A program made the translations under genes and the position numbers. Source: Akkermansia muciniphila (lineage in GTDB: Bacteria > Verrucomicrobiota > Verrucomicrobiia > Verrucomicrobiales > V1-33). From it: a DNA stretch of 40,781 nucleotides. The stretch is from assembly GCA_945900785.1 (NCBI GenBank), contig CAMDJM010000043.1, positions 1-40,781 on the forward strand. The letters are read 5' to 3'. Shown piece after piece: positions 9,386 to 20,306 of the stretch; position 1 is the first letter of the stretch, and each line of letters opens with the position of its first letter. Below the pieces are notes generated by a model. That model had not been told where the DNA came from. It worked only from the letters and a program-made list of their open reading frames with translations, and made no database searches.

Positions 9386-10192
9386 TTATTTGGCAACCTT
9401 GGTGGGGTATTGTGTGCTCTGAATTGGCCAGAACTTGATGACGACATCTTCCGGCTTTTGAGGATGGGCTTCTTCCCAGGCGTCGCGGGCTTCCTGATCG
9501 GCTTTGATCGCAGCAGCCGTAGCGGCGATTTGATCCCCCGCGGTATCGTAGCGCCCCAGAAGGGCCAGTAGGGGCTCCAAGGCGGCTTTATTGTCGGGAT
9601 CACCTTCCGCCAGAATGATGTCTGTGCTCCGTTTGAACTCAAGAGGTGCTGGTGCTTTCCATTTCTGATTCATGCGGTCTGTTGCATGGAACATGACCGG
9701 CAGCAGACAATAGCGGCGGCGTCCCACGGTGAGATCACCGCAGGCGTGAATTGTGCTCAAATCCAGCCGAACCCATGCGGCATATTGGCGGTAGCCGCTC
9801 AGTGGGTCCACAGCGCCCCAGCGGACCATGGAGACGCCGTTGTCCAGCACGACCACAGTAGGCGAGAAGAATTGAAGCTCGTTGGGTTCCGAGGCCCGGC
9901 GGGCCGCCAACTCTCCGGCAGAAAAGTTCCCCGCCGCCTTCGCAGGCTCCGGCACCGGGGTGATAAGTCTGACGGATGAAGCGTCTGGAGGGTCGATACG
10001 CTGGAGGATCAAATTGCCGCCGGCAGTGCCACTGGCCCCGGGCAGAACGGTTTGCGCATGGATGCGGGCTTTGGACACAGCCTCCGGTATAGCAGGGGAT
10101 GAGGCTTTCCAGGGGTTGCGTTCCGCTGCGGGTTCCTGAGCCAACAGGAGCGCGGGGGTCATACATTGGATCAGGATGGCTTTTGTTTTCAT
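9386..10192 (-). CDS. Exported protein of unknown function, first gene of a three-gene operon
   Basis: The start at 10192 gives a 268-residue protein with a short signal-like N-terminus (MKTKAILIQCMTPALLLAQE). In-frame codons upstream would put basic, non-conserved sequence before it. The middle has NELQFFSPTVVVLDNGVSMVRWGAVDPLSGYRQYAAWVRLDL, and the last third is acidic and helical (AATAAAIKADQEARDAWEEAHPQKPEDVV). No known family was recognised. It is followed after 18 bp by the large calcium-repeat protein, with which it forms a minus-strand operon. Upstream is a 291-bp divergent region facing the small gene at 10484, where a promoter may lie; I could not pick a convincing one. Confidence 0.75.
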   Translation of the reverse strand: MKTKAILIQCMTPALLLAQEPAAERNPWKASSPAIPEAVSKARIHAQTVLPGASGTAGGNLILQRIDPPDASSVRLITPVPEPAKAAGNFSAGELAARRASEPNELQFFSPTVVVLDNGVSMVRWGAVDPLSGYRQYAAWVRLDLSTIHACGDLTVGRRRYCLLPVMFHATDRMNQKWKAPAPLEFKRSTDIILAEGDPDNKAALEPLLALLGRYDTAGDQIAATAAAIKADQEARDAWEEAHPQKPEDVVIKFWPIQSTQYPTKVAK

Positions 10193-10483
10193 AATGTTGT
10201 TTGGGTAAGGTCGGCGGGCTTTTGCAATTAATGAAAATGTGAGATCCAGTCCGGCGTGGTATCCCGCCGGACTTGAGGGCAGGCTAGACGCATGTTCATT
10301 TTTGGCGAGGAAAAAAACAATTTCTTGCTTCATCTGATCAGAAAAGTGTTGCGGAATTCGGTTTAGTAAGGATGGTGAGCATTATCCGGGGGGCATTGCC
10401 TGTGAAGTTTGCAAGGGGACCTGACCCGTTCCGGCAGAAACACTGGGAACCTATCCGATTCGACCATCATACTCTACATCCTT

Positions 10484-10974
10484 ATGGCTAATGATAATCG
10501 TGTCTCCATCGACATCACCCAGCACAACTGACGGCCATCACTGGCGCAGTGACGGCCCTGAAAACAGCATTCACCGGGCTCCTGGTCAATTTGACTGCAG
10601 AGGAACGGCGCACCCTGCCTAAAATCAGTGACGGCACTCTGGCCTTTCATGAAAAATGCACCGCTTACCGGGCGGCCAATCCTGGGCTGACTCCCAGCTT
10701 CACGGATGTGGCGGAGTTGTCCAAAGATTTGAAGCTGGTGGCCTCCCTCCTGCCAGTCATGCGCCAACTGCCCCCCCTCCTGGAGGGCGTGGAAGACACC
10801 ATCACTCAGGCCTATTCCGACCTATACCTGGCGGACCTGGCCTTTTATGCCAACGTCAAGGTGGCCGCCCAACGCGGCGTTCCTGGTGCCGATAACATCT
10901 ACAGCGACCTGAAAGTGCGCTTCAACGGCAAGAGCACGGTGCCCGCCACGCCTGCCACGCCGGAAACGCCCTGA
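10484..10974 (+). CDS. Small conserved hypothetical protein, frameshifted near its start
   Basis: Most of the gene is open from 10549 (GTG) to 10974 (141 codons), but the natural start appears to be the ATG at 10484. The first 14 codons (MANDNRVSIDITQ..) read in a different frame and hit TGA at 10529. Adding one base in the CAGCACAACTG stretch (10520-10530), for instance CAGCAGCAACTG, joins them as ITQQQLTAITGAVTALK and gives about 164 residues. From memory, the text fits a small helical family of unknown function found in several phyla, with landmarks NLTAEERRTLPKISDGTLAF, VAELSKDL and GVPGADNIYSDLKVRF. It is Leu/Ala-rich and has no signal peptide, so it is probably cytoplasmic. The frameshift may be a sequencing error in a CAG repeat or a real lesion; translation could restart at GTG 10549. 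Confidence 0.65.
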
Positions 10975-11070
10975 CCCGCCTTGGTGGCAGCCTTTCCCCG
11001 TAGGAAATGCCCCGCGCTGCCCTTTGCCCCCGCTTTCTGCCCCGGCCTTCCGGCTTTTGCCCGAGGCTCG

Positions 11071-11280
11071 CGGCTTTTTGCCCCGGCGGCGCGGCTTTTT
11101 GCTCCGGCGGCGCGGCTTTTTGCTCCGGCAGCGGGGCTTTTTGCTCGGGCGGCAGGGCTTTTTGCTCCGGTGGCGGGGATTTTTGCTCCGGCGGCGCGGC
11201 TTTTTGCTCCGGCAGCGGGGCTTTTTGCTCGGGCGGCGAGGCTTTTTGCTCGGACGGCACAGCTTTTTGCTCGGATGGGA
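11071..11280. repeat. 21-bp minisatellite, ten tandem copies
   Basis: Ten consecutive 21-bp units follow the pattern CGGCTTTTTGCTCCGGCGGCG with a few substitutions per copy (CGG/GGG/AGG/CAG at the start; CGGCGG, CGGCAG or GGGCGG near the end). Two degenerate copies precede it at 11031-11070. Because 21 is a multiple of three, the array stays open in several frames. On the minus strand one frame reads PPEQKAA-type heptads and another reads KKPRRRS-type basic heptads. Neither frame has a convincing start or a conserved partner, so I treat the array as non-coding. Confidence 0.85.
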
Positions 11281-11283
11281 ACT

Positions 11284-11386
11284 GAACACAGCCGTCCCGG
11301 CTGTGCTGGGTTGCTGGCGTCCCGCCAGCAGGAGCTGACAGCGGTCAGGATGACCGCCAGCCAGCACCGGCGGGACGCCCGTGTTC
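11284..11386. repeat. 103-bp palindromic repeat element (REPIN-like)
   Basis: The ends are inverted copies (GAACAC... to ...GTGTTC), and similarity continues about 25 bp inward. Inside are several short perfect hairpins with the triloop TCC or its complement GGA: CACAGCCG-TCC-CGGCTGTG, GCTGGCG-TCC-CGCCAGC and GCGGTCA-GGA-TGACCGC. Paired hairpins in opposite orientation are typical of REP doublets. No target duplication was seen at the flanks. Confidence 0.6.
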
Positions 11387-11449
11387 CACCGGCTGCCAGG
11401 GAGAAGGGCTTGCAGAACCTTTTTCACCGGCACTACCGTTCCTCCATCC

Positions 11450-12763
11450 ATGAACCCTGCCCGAATCACTCAAAATGACGTCCTGAACGCGATGCCACAA
11501 GACGGATTGTTTTCCGGGAAATCATGGCTGGCCTCGCCGGAGCCTTTTCCCCTGGAGCCGGCGCTGGTGGTGGAATTGGAAAAGCTGGGGCACCGGCTGC
11601 ATGTTTTTATAAGGACGGCGAATGATCTTTACTACCGCAGCCTCAAGGGAAAGGTGCAGCCGTGGATCGCCGCCTACCTGGATGCGGGCAAGCCGCCGGA
11701 GTTGCTGGAAGCGGCCTGCGCCAAGTCCCTGCGGAATCAACTGCCGGGGGTGATCCGGCCGGATCTGATCCTGACGGAATCCGGTTTTGCCCTGACGGAA
11801 ATCGACAGCGTGCCGGGGGGCATCGGCCTGACGGGCTGGCTGGCCCAAACCTACGCCTCCCTGCATCCGGAGCAGCTCCCCCTGGGCGGCGCGGCTGGCA
11901 TGGTGGAGGGGTTCCGCAGCCTGTTCCCCAAGGGGGCGGATCTGGTGATTTCCCGCGAATCCGGCGACTACCGCCCGGAAATGGAATGGCTCGCCGCCCA
12001 GGCCGGAGCGGGCTTTGCGGTGGCTAAGGCGGAGTCCTATCAACCACAAGGCCGGGACATTTACCGGTTTTTTGAATTGTTCGACCTGCCGCAGATTCCC
12101 GGCTGGCGGGCGATGCAGGAAGCGGCGGCAGCAGGAAGCTTGACGATTTCCGCCCCCATGAAACCCTGGCTGGAGGAGAAGCTGTGGCTGGCCCTGTTCT
12201 GGAGCCGGCCGCTGCGGGAGCTGTGGCGGCAGGAACTCCGGGAAAATCAGCGGGATGCCCTGGCTAAAATCATTCCGCGCGGCTGGGTGATCGATCCTGC
12301 ACCGCTGCCCCACCATGCGGTCTTGCCTGGACTGGACATCAACGCCTGGGACGACATGGCTGGCTTTTCGCAAAAGGAACGGCAGCTGGTGCTGAAGCGC
12401 AGCGGCTTCCACCAGGATGCCTGGGGCAGCCGCAGTGTGGTGATCGGACATGACGTGAGTCAGCCGGAATGGACGGAGGCGGTGCGGCTGGCTCAGGCCG
12501 ATTTTGCGCAATCCCCCTGGGTGCTGCAGCAATTTCATGCCGCCCGGGTGGTGGAGCATCCTTACTTTGAGCGCACCACGGGGGAGCGGAGGATCATGCA
12601 GGGCCGGGTGCGGCTGTGTCCCTATTATTTTGTGCCCCGCGATGGCACCGCCATCAGTCTCGGCGGGGTGTTGGCGACCATCGTGCCGGCGGATAAAAAG
12701 ATCCTGCATGGCATGAGCGATTCCATTCTGGTGCCGGCCTGCGCGGGGGGGAGGGAGGGTTGA
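11450..12763 (+). CDS. Conserved hypothetical protein, ATP-grasp/glutathionylspermidine synthase-like
   Basis: From the ATG at 11450 (MNPARITQNDVLNAMP) the protein has 437 residues; the in-frame upstream part lies in the repeat region and is not credible. The segment RPDLILTESGFALTEIDSVPGGIGLTGWLAQTY resembles the substrate/nucleotide region of circularly permuted ATP-grasp and glutathionylspermidine-synthase-like proteins. Later landmarks are WVLQQFHAARVVEHPYF and GRVRLCPYYFV, which fit the ATP-binding end of such folds. No signal peptide, so probably a cytoplasmic ligase-like enzyme; the substrate cannot be told. The stop codon at 12761-12763 lies inside the first heptamer of the downstream palindromic repeat, so that element may have set or altered the last codons. 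Confidence 0.6.
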   Translation: MNPARITQNDVLNAMPQDGLFSGKSWLASPEPFPLEPALVVELEKLGHRLHVFIRTANDLYYRSLKGKVQPWIAAYLDAGKPPELLEAACAKSLRNQLPGVIRPDLILTESGFALTEIDSVPGGIGLTGWLAQTYASLHPEQLPLGGAAGMVEGFRSLFPKGADLVISRESGDYRPEMEWLAAQAGAGFAVAKAESYQPQGRDIYRFFELFDLPQIPGWRAMQEAAAAGSLTISAPMKPWLEEKLWLALFWSRPLRELWRQELRENQRDALAKIIPRGWVIDPAPLPHHAVLPGLDINAWDDMAGFSQKERQLVLKRSGFHQDAWGSRSVVIGHDVSQPEWTEAVRLAQADFAQSPWVLQQFHAARVVEHPYFERTTGERRIMQGRVRLCPYYFVPRDGTAISLGGVLATIVPADKKILHGMSDSILVPACAGGREG

Positions 12764-12852
12764 TGGTTGATGGTTGATGGCAGGAAGACCCCAGGATTTC
12801 TGGTCCTGCAGTGCTCCGGGTCCATCAACTATCAACCTTCAACTATCAACCC
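12757..12852. repeat. 96-bp palindromic repeat built of GTTGATG/A heptamers
   Basis: The left arm is GGGTTGATGGTTGATGG plus another heptamer. The right arm is its imperfect reverse complement, CCATCAACTATCAACC and on to CAACCC. The central ~45 bp hold a smaller hairpin (CCAGGA..TCCTG). It lies between two convergent genes and covers the stop codon of the upstream one, so it may act as a bidirectional terminator. Confidence 0.65.
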
Positions 12853-12860
12853 AGCCCAGC

Positions 12861-13298
12861 TCACGGCCGCCGGCCTTCATCCACGTCGATATAGTGCGCC
12901 ATCGTCTGGATGTCATCGCGTCCGCACAGGCCGCTGTCGGCTTTCCGTTTCACCAGCATCGGGGTAATGTGATCATTCCATCCCAGTTTGCTGATGTAGC
13001 TGTTCCACACCAGCCGGTCGGTATCGTTCAAGGGACGGGTCATTTCCTGGCACCAGGTCAGGATTTCGCTGTCACTGCCGCCCTGCGCCACGTGGGCTTG
13101 GAGATCTTCATAGCTGATATGCAGGACACCGAGACAGGCGGCGTCGGACCCCTTGCCCAGGTTGGCCACCAGTTCCTCCCACAGCAGTCCGCTGGCCTGC
13201 AGCCGGATTTTCCCCACCATGCGGGGGAAGTATTTCAGTCCATCGGTTTCATCAAGGGGGCTGCAGGGGAGTGAGGCGGGATCGGGGGGATGGCTCAT
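12861..13298 (-). CDS. DUF5069-type protein of unknown function
   Basis: The protein has 145 residues with no signal peptide and is mostly helical. The layout fits what I remember of DUF5069 proteins of Verrucomicrobia and related phyla: FPRMVGKIRLQASG near the N-terminus, a middle helix, then W(C)QEMTRPLNDTDRLVWNSYISKLGW and DDIQTMAHYIDVDEGR at the end. No catalytic residues could be assigned. It is divergent from moeA (start 13403), with about 100 bp between the starts. The family call is from memory of its sequence style and could be wrong. Confidence 0.6.
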   Translation of the reverse strand: MSHPPDPASLPCSPLDETDGLKYFPRMVGKIRLQASGLLWEELVANLGKGSDAACLGVLHISYEDLQAHVAQGGSDSEILTWCQEMTRPLNDTDRLVWNSYISKLGWNDHITPMLVKRKADSGLCGRDDIQTMAHYIDVDEGRRP

Positions 13299-13402
13299 GA
13301 TATCCTTCCGATACGCCCCACGGGTGGCTTTTCAATGCGCATCCTGGAGTGGAGCCGCGATCCCGCCTTGCCGGGGGCCCGGGGATCCGCGATGGACCGG
13401 CC

Positions 13403-14581
13403 ATGATTTTCTTAGCTGAAGCCCGCCGGATCATCTCGAAAATGATCCAACCCCGGCCTGCCCTCGCGGTGCCTCTGGCAGAAGCCCATGGGCTGGTGCT
13501 GGCGGAGGATGTCGTGGCAGATGCCTTTTATCCTGCCGGGGACCGCTCCCAGATGGATGGTTATGTGGTGAGGGAGGATGCCGTGCCTGGCTCCTTTTTC
13601 GTGGCAGGGGAAATCCCCGCCGGAGCCATCCCGGGCCAGGTGCTCCAACCCGGCGAGTGCTATCGTATTTTTACCGGAGCCCTGCTCCCGGAAGGAGGCG
13701 GCCGCGTGATCATGCAGGAAGAAGCCACCCGCGAGGGAGAGCGGGTCATGCTTCCGGTCTTTGGTGAGAAAAAGTTTGTCAGGCAAAAGGGGTCCGAAGC
13801 CAAGCCCGGGGATGTCAGGCTGGCGGCCGGCAGCCGACTCGGCGCAGCGGAACTCGCTATCCTCGCACAACTGGGAGCGGTGCAACCCCGCGTGATTCCA
13901 GCTCCCAGGGTGCGCCACCTCGCCACGGGGGGCGAATTAGTAGACCCATCCCTGAGCCCCGGTCCTGGCCAGATCCGCGATACCAACACCCATCTGCTGC
14001 GTGCGCTCTTCAGTGAGGTGGGCGTCCGTGATTTCCAGACCTCCCGGATTGCCGATGATCCTGACGCTACCGCAGAGGCCGCAGAAACGGAGGCGGACCT
14101 GCTGATTCTTTCCGGCGGAGCCAGCGTGGGTGATTACGACTTCGGTGCGGCCGCCCTCCGGAAATTGGGTTATCAAATTCACTTTGACCGCGTGAACCTC
14201 CGGCCTGGCAAGCCCCTCACCTTTGCCACGAGGGGGAGGCAGGCCGCCTTTGTGATTCCGGGAAATCCCGTTTCCCATTACGTTTGTTTTCACGCCGCCG
14301 TCCGTCTCGCGGTGGAATGCTTCACCGCCCGTCCAGCCACCTGGCCCGCCGTGTGGGTCCCCCTCGCCGAAGGCGCGACCCTGACCCCGGACCCGCGCGA
14401 CACCTGGTGGCCGGCCCGCGTGCGTGTGGCGGAGGGCCAGCTCACCGTTTTCCCCAAACGCTGGTCCAGCTCCGGCGATACCTTTTCCCTCGCCGGCACG
14501 AATGCCCTGGTGCTGGTGAATCCCGATTCCCCCTGGCAGGGCCGCGCCCTGACTCTTCTGCTCGAACCACCCGCCCCTTGA
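13403..14581 (+). CDS. moeA: Molybdopterin molybdenumtransferase MoeA
   Basis: MoeA inserts molybdate into adenylylated molybdopterin, the last step of molybdenum cofactor synthesis in the cytoplasm. The 392-residue protein, from the ATG at 13403 ([14 protein letters not shown]), has the expected landmarks: [11 protein letters not shown] near residue 50, [17 protein letters not shown] near 95, [14 protein letters not shown] near 235 and [13 protein letters not shown] near 285. It ends in a C-terminal beta domain of normal length. In-frame codons exist upstream of 13403, but the domain begins at this ATG. moaC follows after 11 bp and mogA/moaB overlaps moaC, so the three form one operon. No promoter was identified in the ~100 bp shared with the divergent DUF5069-type gene. 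Confidence 0.93.
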   Translation: MIFLAEARRIISKMIQPRPALAVPLAEAHGLVLAEDVVADAFYPAGDRSQMDGYVVREDAVPGSFFVAGEIPAGAIPGQVLQPGECYRIFTGALLPEGGGRVIMQEEATREGERVMLPVFGEKKFVRQKGSEAKPGDVRLAAGSRLGAAELAILAQLGAVQPRVIPAPRVRHLATGGELVDPSLSPGPGQIRDTNTHLLRALFSEVGVRDFQTSRIADDPDATAEAAETEADLLILSGGASVGDYDFGAAALRKLGYQIHFDRVNLRPGKPLTFATRGRQAAFVIPGNPVSHYVCFHAAVRLAVECFTARPATWPAVWVPLAEGATLTPDPRDTWWPARVRVAEGQLTVFPKRWSSSGDTFSLAGTNALVLVNPDSPWQGRALTLLLEPPAP

Positions 14582-14592
14582 TTTCCCCATTC

Positions 14593-15045
14593 ATGTCCCA
14601 GCCTGTCTTTTCCCACCTTGATGCCGACGGCACCGCCCGCATGGTCGATACCGGCCACAAACCCGTGCAGCACCGCAGCGCTACCGCGGCCGGCTTTGTC
14701 CAAATGGCCCCCGCCACCCTCGCCGCACTGCGTGCCCAGGCCCTGCCCAAGGGTGATGTTCTAACGGTCGCCCGCATCGCCGCGATTCAGGCGGCCAAAC
14801 GCACGGACAGCCTGATCCCGCTCTGCCACAGCCTGCCGCTGGATGCCGTCAGCGTGGACTTTTCCGTGCAGGAGGAAGGCGTCGCCATCCACGCCACCGC
14901 CACCACTTTTTCCAAAACCGGCGTCGAGATGGAAGCCCTCACTGCCGTCAGCATCGCCGGCCTGACCATTTACGACATGTGCAAGGCCATCGACAAAGGC
15001 ATGATCCTGCAAAACATCCACCTGGTCAGCAAAACCAAGCAATGA
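14593..15045 (+). CDS. moaC: Cyclic pyranopterin monophosphate synthase MoaC
   Basis: MoaC converts the 3',8-cyclo intermediate made by MoaA into cyclic pyranopterin monophosphate, the second step of molybdenum cofactor synthesis. The 150-residue length is normal. The family pattern is clear: [15 protein letters not shown] at the start, [18 protein letters not shown] in the middle, and [28 protein letters not shown] at the end with the catalytic Lys/Asp region. The start at 14593 follows the moeA stop by 11 bp. Its stop overlaps the mogA/moaB start (ATGA), so translation is probably coupled. Confidence 0.95.
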   Translation: MSQPVFSHLDADGTARMVDTGHKPVQHRSATAAGFVQMAPATLAALRAQALPKGDVLTVARIAAIQAAKRTDSLIPLCHSLPLDAVSVDFSVQEEGVAIHATATTFSKTGVEMEALTAVSIAGLTIYDMCKAIDKGMILQNIHLVSKTKQ

Positions 15046-15515
15046 AAGTCGCCCGTCTCACCCTGAGTGACCGCGCCAGCGCCGGCGTGTATGCCGACCG
15101 CAGCGGCCCGGAAATCGAGCGCGTCCTCACCGAAGGCGGTTTTCCCGTCACCGAATGGATCCGGATCGTCATGCCGGATGAGCGCGCCGAGCTTGAAGCC
15201 CTCCTGCTCCGCCTGGTGGATACGCAACAAGCCGACCTCATCCTAACCACCGGTGGCACCGGCCCCGCCCCGCGCGATGTCACCCCGGAAGCCACCCGCA
15301 CCGTGCTGGAGCGCGAGCTGCCCGGCTTTGGCGAAATCATGCGTGTCCAGTCCTTTGCCAGAGTCCCGACCGCGATCCTTTCCCGCGCGACCGCCGGCAC
15401 CCGCGGCAAAAGCCTCATCCTCAACCTCCCCGGCAATCCCAAAGCCATCGGCGAATGCCTGCCCATGCTCCTCCCCGCCATCCGCGAGGCGTTGAAGCAT
15501 CTGAATGGGGAGTAG
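15042..15515 (+). CDS. Molybdopterin adenylyltransferase family protein (MogA/MoaB)
   Basis: The 157-residue protein belongs to the MogA/MoaB family that activates molybdopterin by adenylylation before metal insertion. Landmarks are [10 protein letters not shown] at the N-terminus, [19 protein letters not shown] and [14 protein letters not shown]. Its start overlaps the moaC stop in ATGA. The family includes MogA and MoaB, which are hard to separate by eye; the short form and absence of a fused domain suit either. With moeA and moaC it covers several cofactor steps, while moaA, moaD and moaE are not in the window. Confidence 0.9.
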   Translation: MKVARLTLSDRASAGVYADRSGPEIERVLTEGGFPVTEWIRIVMPDERAELEALLLRLVDTQQADLILTTGGTGPAPRDVTPEATRTVLERELPGFGEIMRVQSFARVPTAILSRATAGTRGKSLILNLPGNPKAIGECLPMLLPAIREALKHLNGE

Positions 15516-15533
15516 TGCCATTTTAACGGACCG

Positions 15534-15546
15534 CCCCGCTGCGGGG
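15534..15546. terminator. Short GC hairpin between convergent mogA/moaB and ileS
   Basis: CCCCGC-T-GCGGGG is a perfect 6-bp inverted repeat 18 bp after the mogA/moaB stop. There is no T-run, so it is at best a weak or Rho-assisted terminator. Confidence 0.3.
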
Positions 15547-15586
15547 AACAGGACGCCAAAGCAGGCCAGGTTCCGGCCTCATGGAA

Positions 15587-18346
<2,760 letters not shown>

Positions 18347-18466
18347 GGAAACGGGAAATCGGATCAGGGAAACGGGAACGCGCACCCTAAGGGCCTTGCC
18401 TGGTGGGGAAAGGGGAAATGCAGGAGGGGTTACAAGTTTGCTTGGACGGCATCCTTTGGAAATGAT

Positions 18467-19204
18467 ATGAATTCAAAATCTTTCCTTCGGATGCTGCATC
18501 TACCAGTCATAACATTTATACTTCTTGCTGGTGCAGCGGCACCGGTTGGTTCATTGCTGGAGGAGGCATTACCGCTAAAGAAATCAGGGTTCGAGTTTGA
18601 GAATGCGGACGATTCCTCGAAATTTTTTCCTGATCCGGCAGGTAAAGCCTATTTTCCCGAAGGAAAGCCTTCCTACTACACGCAGTATTTTTCGGCGATG
18701 AAGGAACCGTCCCTTCAAGCGGATTTGCCAGCGGGCGCGACGTTTGTCCTGAGATCGACCATTTTACCCAGTTTTTCAGACAACATCATGGTAAGAATTT
18801 TTGATCAGGATGGAAAAATTCACATGAGGGCTGTTTGGCTAAGACGGGCCCAAAACGGGGATCCGCTGAAAATCACCAAGGATACGACCTTGGTGCTGGA
18901 CCAGGAAATTCCCGGAGAAATCAAAAATTTGATCGCCGATCAATCCGCTTCGAAGCCAATGACAAACGATGAGGAGGGGAATGCCGACCTTGATGAAGAG
19001 ACATGGATTTTCGAAATGAGGGACAAAAAAGGATACCATATGCTGGACGTCTGGTGTCCGGACGAGGAGCGGAATAGTGATAAAGTCCTAAGGGCACAAG
19101 GATTCGATCCTGCGCAGATCCGGGATTACACGCCCTATGTGAAAGCAGGGAATGCTTTGCTGAAGCTTGGAAAATTTGAGCGGAATGAAAAGAAGTCTGA
19201 ATGA
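18467..19204 (+). CDS. Exported protein of unknown function
   Basis: The protein has 245 residues with an N-terminal signal-like segment (MNSKSFLRMLHLPVITFILLAGAAAPVGS). The mature part is polar and lacks repeats. Landmarks are FFPDPAGKAYFPEGKPSYYTQYFSAMKEPSL, VRIFDQDGKIHMRAVWLRR and EETWIFEMRDKKGYHMLDVWCPDEE. No known family was recognised. The codon mix is visibly more AT-rich than the neighbouring ileS. The ATG at 18467 has GGA upstream (TTTGGAAATGAT), a weak ribosome binding site. Its stop overlaps a short downstream frame in ATGA. Confidence 0.75.
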   Translation: MNSKSFLRMLHLPVITFILLAGAAAPVGSLLEEALPLKKSGFEFENADDSSKFFPDPAGKAYFPEGKPSYYTQYFSAMKEPSLQADLPAGATFVLRSTILPSFSDNIMVRIFDQDGKIHMRAVWLRRAQNGDPLKITKDTTLVLDQEIPGEIKNLIADQSASKPMTNDEEGNADLDEETWIFEMRDKKGYHMLDVWCPDEERNSDKVLRAQGFDPAQIRDYTPYVKAGNALLKLGKFERNEKKSE

Positions 19205-19419
19205 CCATTAATCCCACAAGCCAGATGGCAGGCGGCCACCTGATTGCGAAATGGCTCACACGGACCCCGGGTGCGCCGGAGGCAGGGAGAGCGCTTGAGG
19301 AAGGCGAACCAGCCTTTGGTGATCTCCTGTTCCTCCTGCATTTCGATAGGTTGCAGAGCAGCAAATCCCACATAAGCGTGGGAAATCAGCCCGGTGGATC
19401 TGTGAAATCCAATAGGTGA
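19201..19419 (+). CDS. Possible short coupled gene, hypothetical
   Basis: A 72-codon frame starts in the ATGA overlap with the exported protein and ends at 19419. It is polar with no recognisable motif (LEEGEPAFGDLLFLLHFDRLQ). The overlap hints at translational coupling, but the frame has no other support and may be chance. Confidence 0.22.
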   Translation: MTINPTSQMAGGHLIAKWLTRTPGAPEAGRALEEGEPAFGDLLFLLHFDRLQSSKSHISVGNQPGGSVKSNR

Positions 19420-19451
19420 TTCCGCCATTGCGCTATTCCTGCTGCAGCTGG

Positions 19452-19976
19452 CTAGCGGCCGGCCTGTTTTGCTTTGAACAAGTCTTTGTAGAACTGGCTG
19501 CCGTCGCCACAGGGCACACCGGCTTCCCTCAGGATATCCCAGACGCTTTGAAAATGAATGTGCCCGGGCAGTCCGGCGGGGAAGCTCTGCTGGATCGTGC
19601 AGGTGAAGCACACCTCCGTATGCGCCACCACCCGGCCGGCGGCATCATAGAAGACGAAGGCGTGGTGTGGCAGGAAACAGGCCGTCCGGTGATTCCGTGG
19701 TGTCTCTGTGGTCAGGGCCGGCATCAGGCGCTGCACCTGGCTGCTGGTGAGCAACACTCCAGGGCCGTTGATGATGCCCCGGGCCATGGCTCCGTTCTTC
19801 TGGAAGAAATGGCGCGTGGCATCCGCGTCACAATCATAGACAAACGCCCGCACCCTGGCGAACCTTGCCGGTGGCCATGCCGCAGAGGTGCCGGACACCG
19901 GCGCAGAGGCACAGGAAGAGAGGGCTGCCGCGGCCAGGCTTCCCCCTGCGAGACGGAAAAAAGAGGATCGGTTCAT
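19452..19976 (-). CDS. Putative lipoprotein of unknown function
   Basis: From the ATG at 19976 the protein has 174 residues. It starts with a basic-hydrophobic signal ending in a lipobox (MNRSSFFRLAGGSLAAAALSSC), so it is probably lipid-anchored. The longer frame upstream adds 23 residues without a signal character. The mature part has VRAFVYDCDADATRHFFQKNG, HHAFVFYDAAGRVVAHTEVCFTC and a C-terminal WDILREAGVPCGDGSQFYKDLF. The repeated cysteines and histidines suggest a metal site or disulfides, but no family was recognised. It is divergent from pheA. Confidence 0.75.
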   Translation of the reverse strand: MNRSSFFRLAGGSLAAAALSSCASAPVSGTSAAWPPARFARVRAFVYDCDADATRHFFQKNGAMARGIINGPGVLLTSSQVQRLMPALTTETPRNHRTACFLPHHAFVFYDAAGRVVAHTEVCFTCTIQQSFPAGLPGHIHFQSVWDILREAGVPCGDGSQFYKDLFKAKQAGR

Positions 19977-20306
19977 AGCTGTGTCCCATTGGGTCCCTGC
20001 TCCTGCCGCCCTGCAAGCGGAAGCGACTGTCTTCACAGCGGACACTTTCGTTAAAATGGTTTACTGTTCCCGGCTGCGCCGGGGGACACCCGGTCGCGGG
20101 CCGGTCATGCCGGAATCCGGGCTGGTGACAACAGGCCTGGGTCCCACCGCTTGTTTAATGCTGGAGACCCATCAGGGCCGGCACCCAGGATTGGACCCGA
20201 CGGAAATCCGCCCTGCACGGTCCGTTCGTGACAGGGTGCGGCTTCCTTAAATTCCAGTTTGGCATTGGTGGTTTCCGCGCTTTGCTGAGCCGACCCATTT
20301 TTCCCT
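19977..20306. other. Divergent intergenic region (330 bp)
   Basis: This region between the lipoprotein gene and pheA holds one perfect hairpin, CCCGGC-TGC-GCCGGG (20069-20083), and several weak GC-rich inverted repeats. No gene was found. No aromatic-residue leader peptide and no convincing promoter were seen. Confidence 0.4.

Larger units (their letters stand above)
10975..11449. other. Repeat-rich intergenic region (475 bp)
   Basis: No convincing gene lies between the small conserved gene and the ATP-grasp-like gene. The space is filled mainly by a 21-bp tandem repeat (11071-11280, with degenerate copies from about 11031) and then a palindromic element (11284-11386). Long frames exist on both strands only because the repeat length is a multiple of three. 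The last 60 bp before 11450 show no clear ribosome binding site. Confidence 0.6.

Noticed and set aside
10922-11260. A Pro/Glu/Gln/Lys repeat protein on the minus strand
   Set aside because: Open only because the 21-bp repeat keeps the frame; no start site, signal peptide or partner domain supports it.
11071-11280. A CRISPR array
   Set aside because: The units are directly adjacent with no spacers, 21 bp long and not identical, so this is a minisatellite.
11522-12835. A 437-codon minus-strand frame opposite the ATP-grasp-like gene
   Set aside because: Gln/Arg/Pro-rich, no domain; the plus-strand gene has the conserved motifs.
19135-19611. A 158-codon minus-strand frame overlapping 18467-19204 and 19452-19976
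   Set aside because: It overlaps two better-supported genes and shows no domain, signal or conserved start.
20100-20306. A T-box or attenuator upstream of pheA
   Set aside because: One stretch (GGGTCCCACCGC) recalls a T-box word, but the specifier stem, a leader peptide and a terminator were not found.
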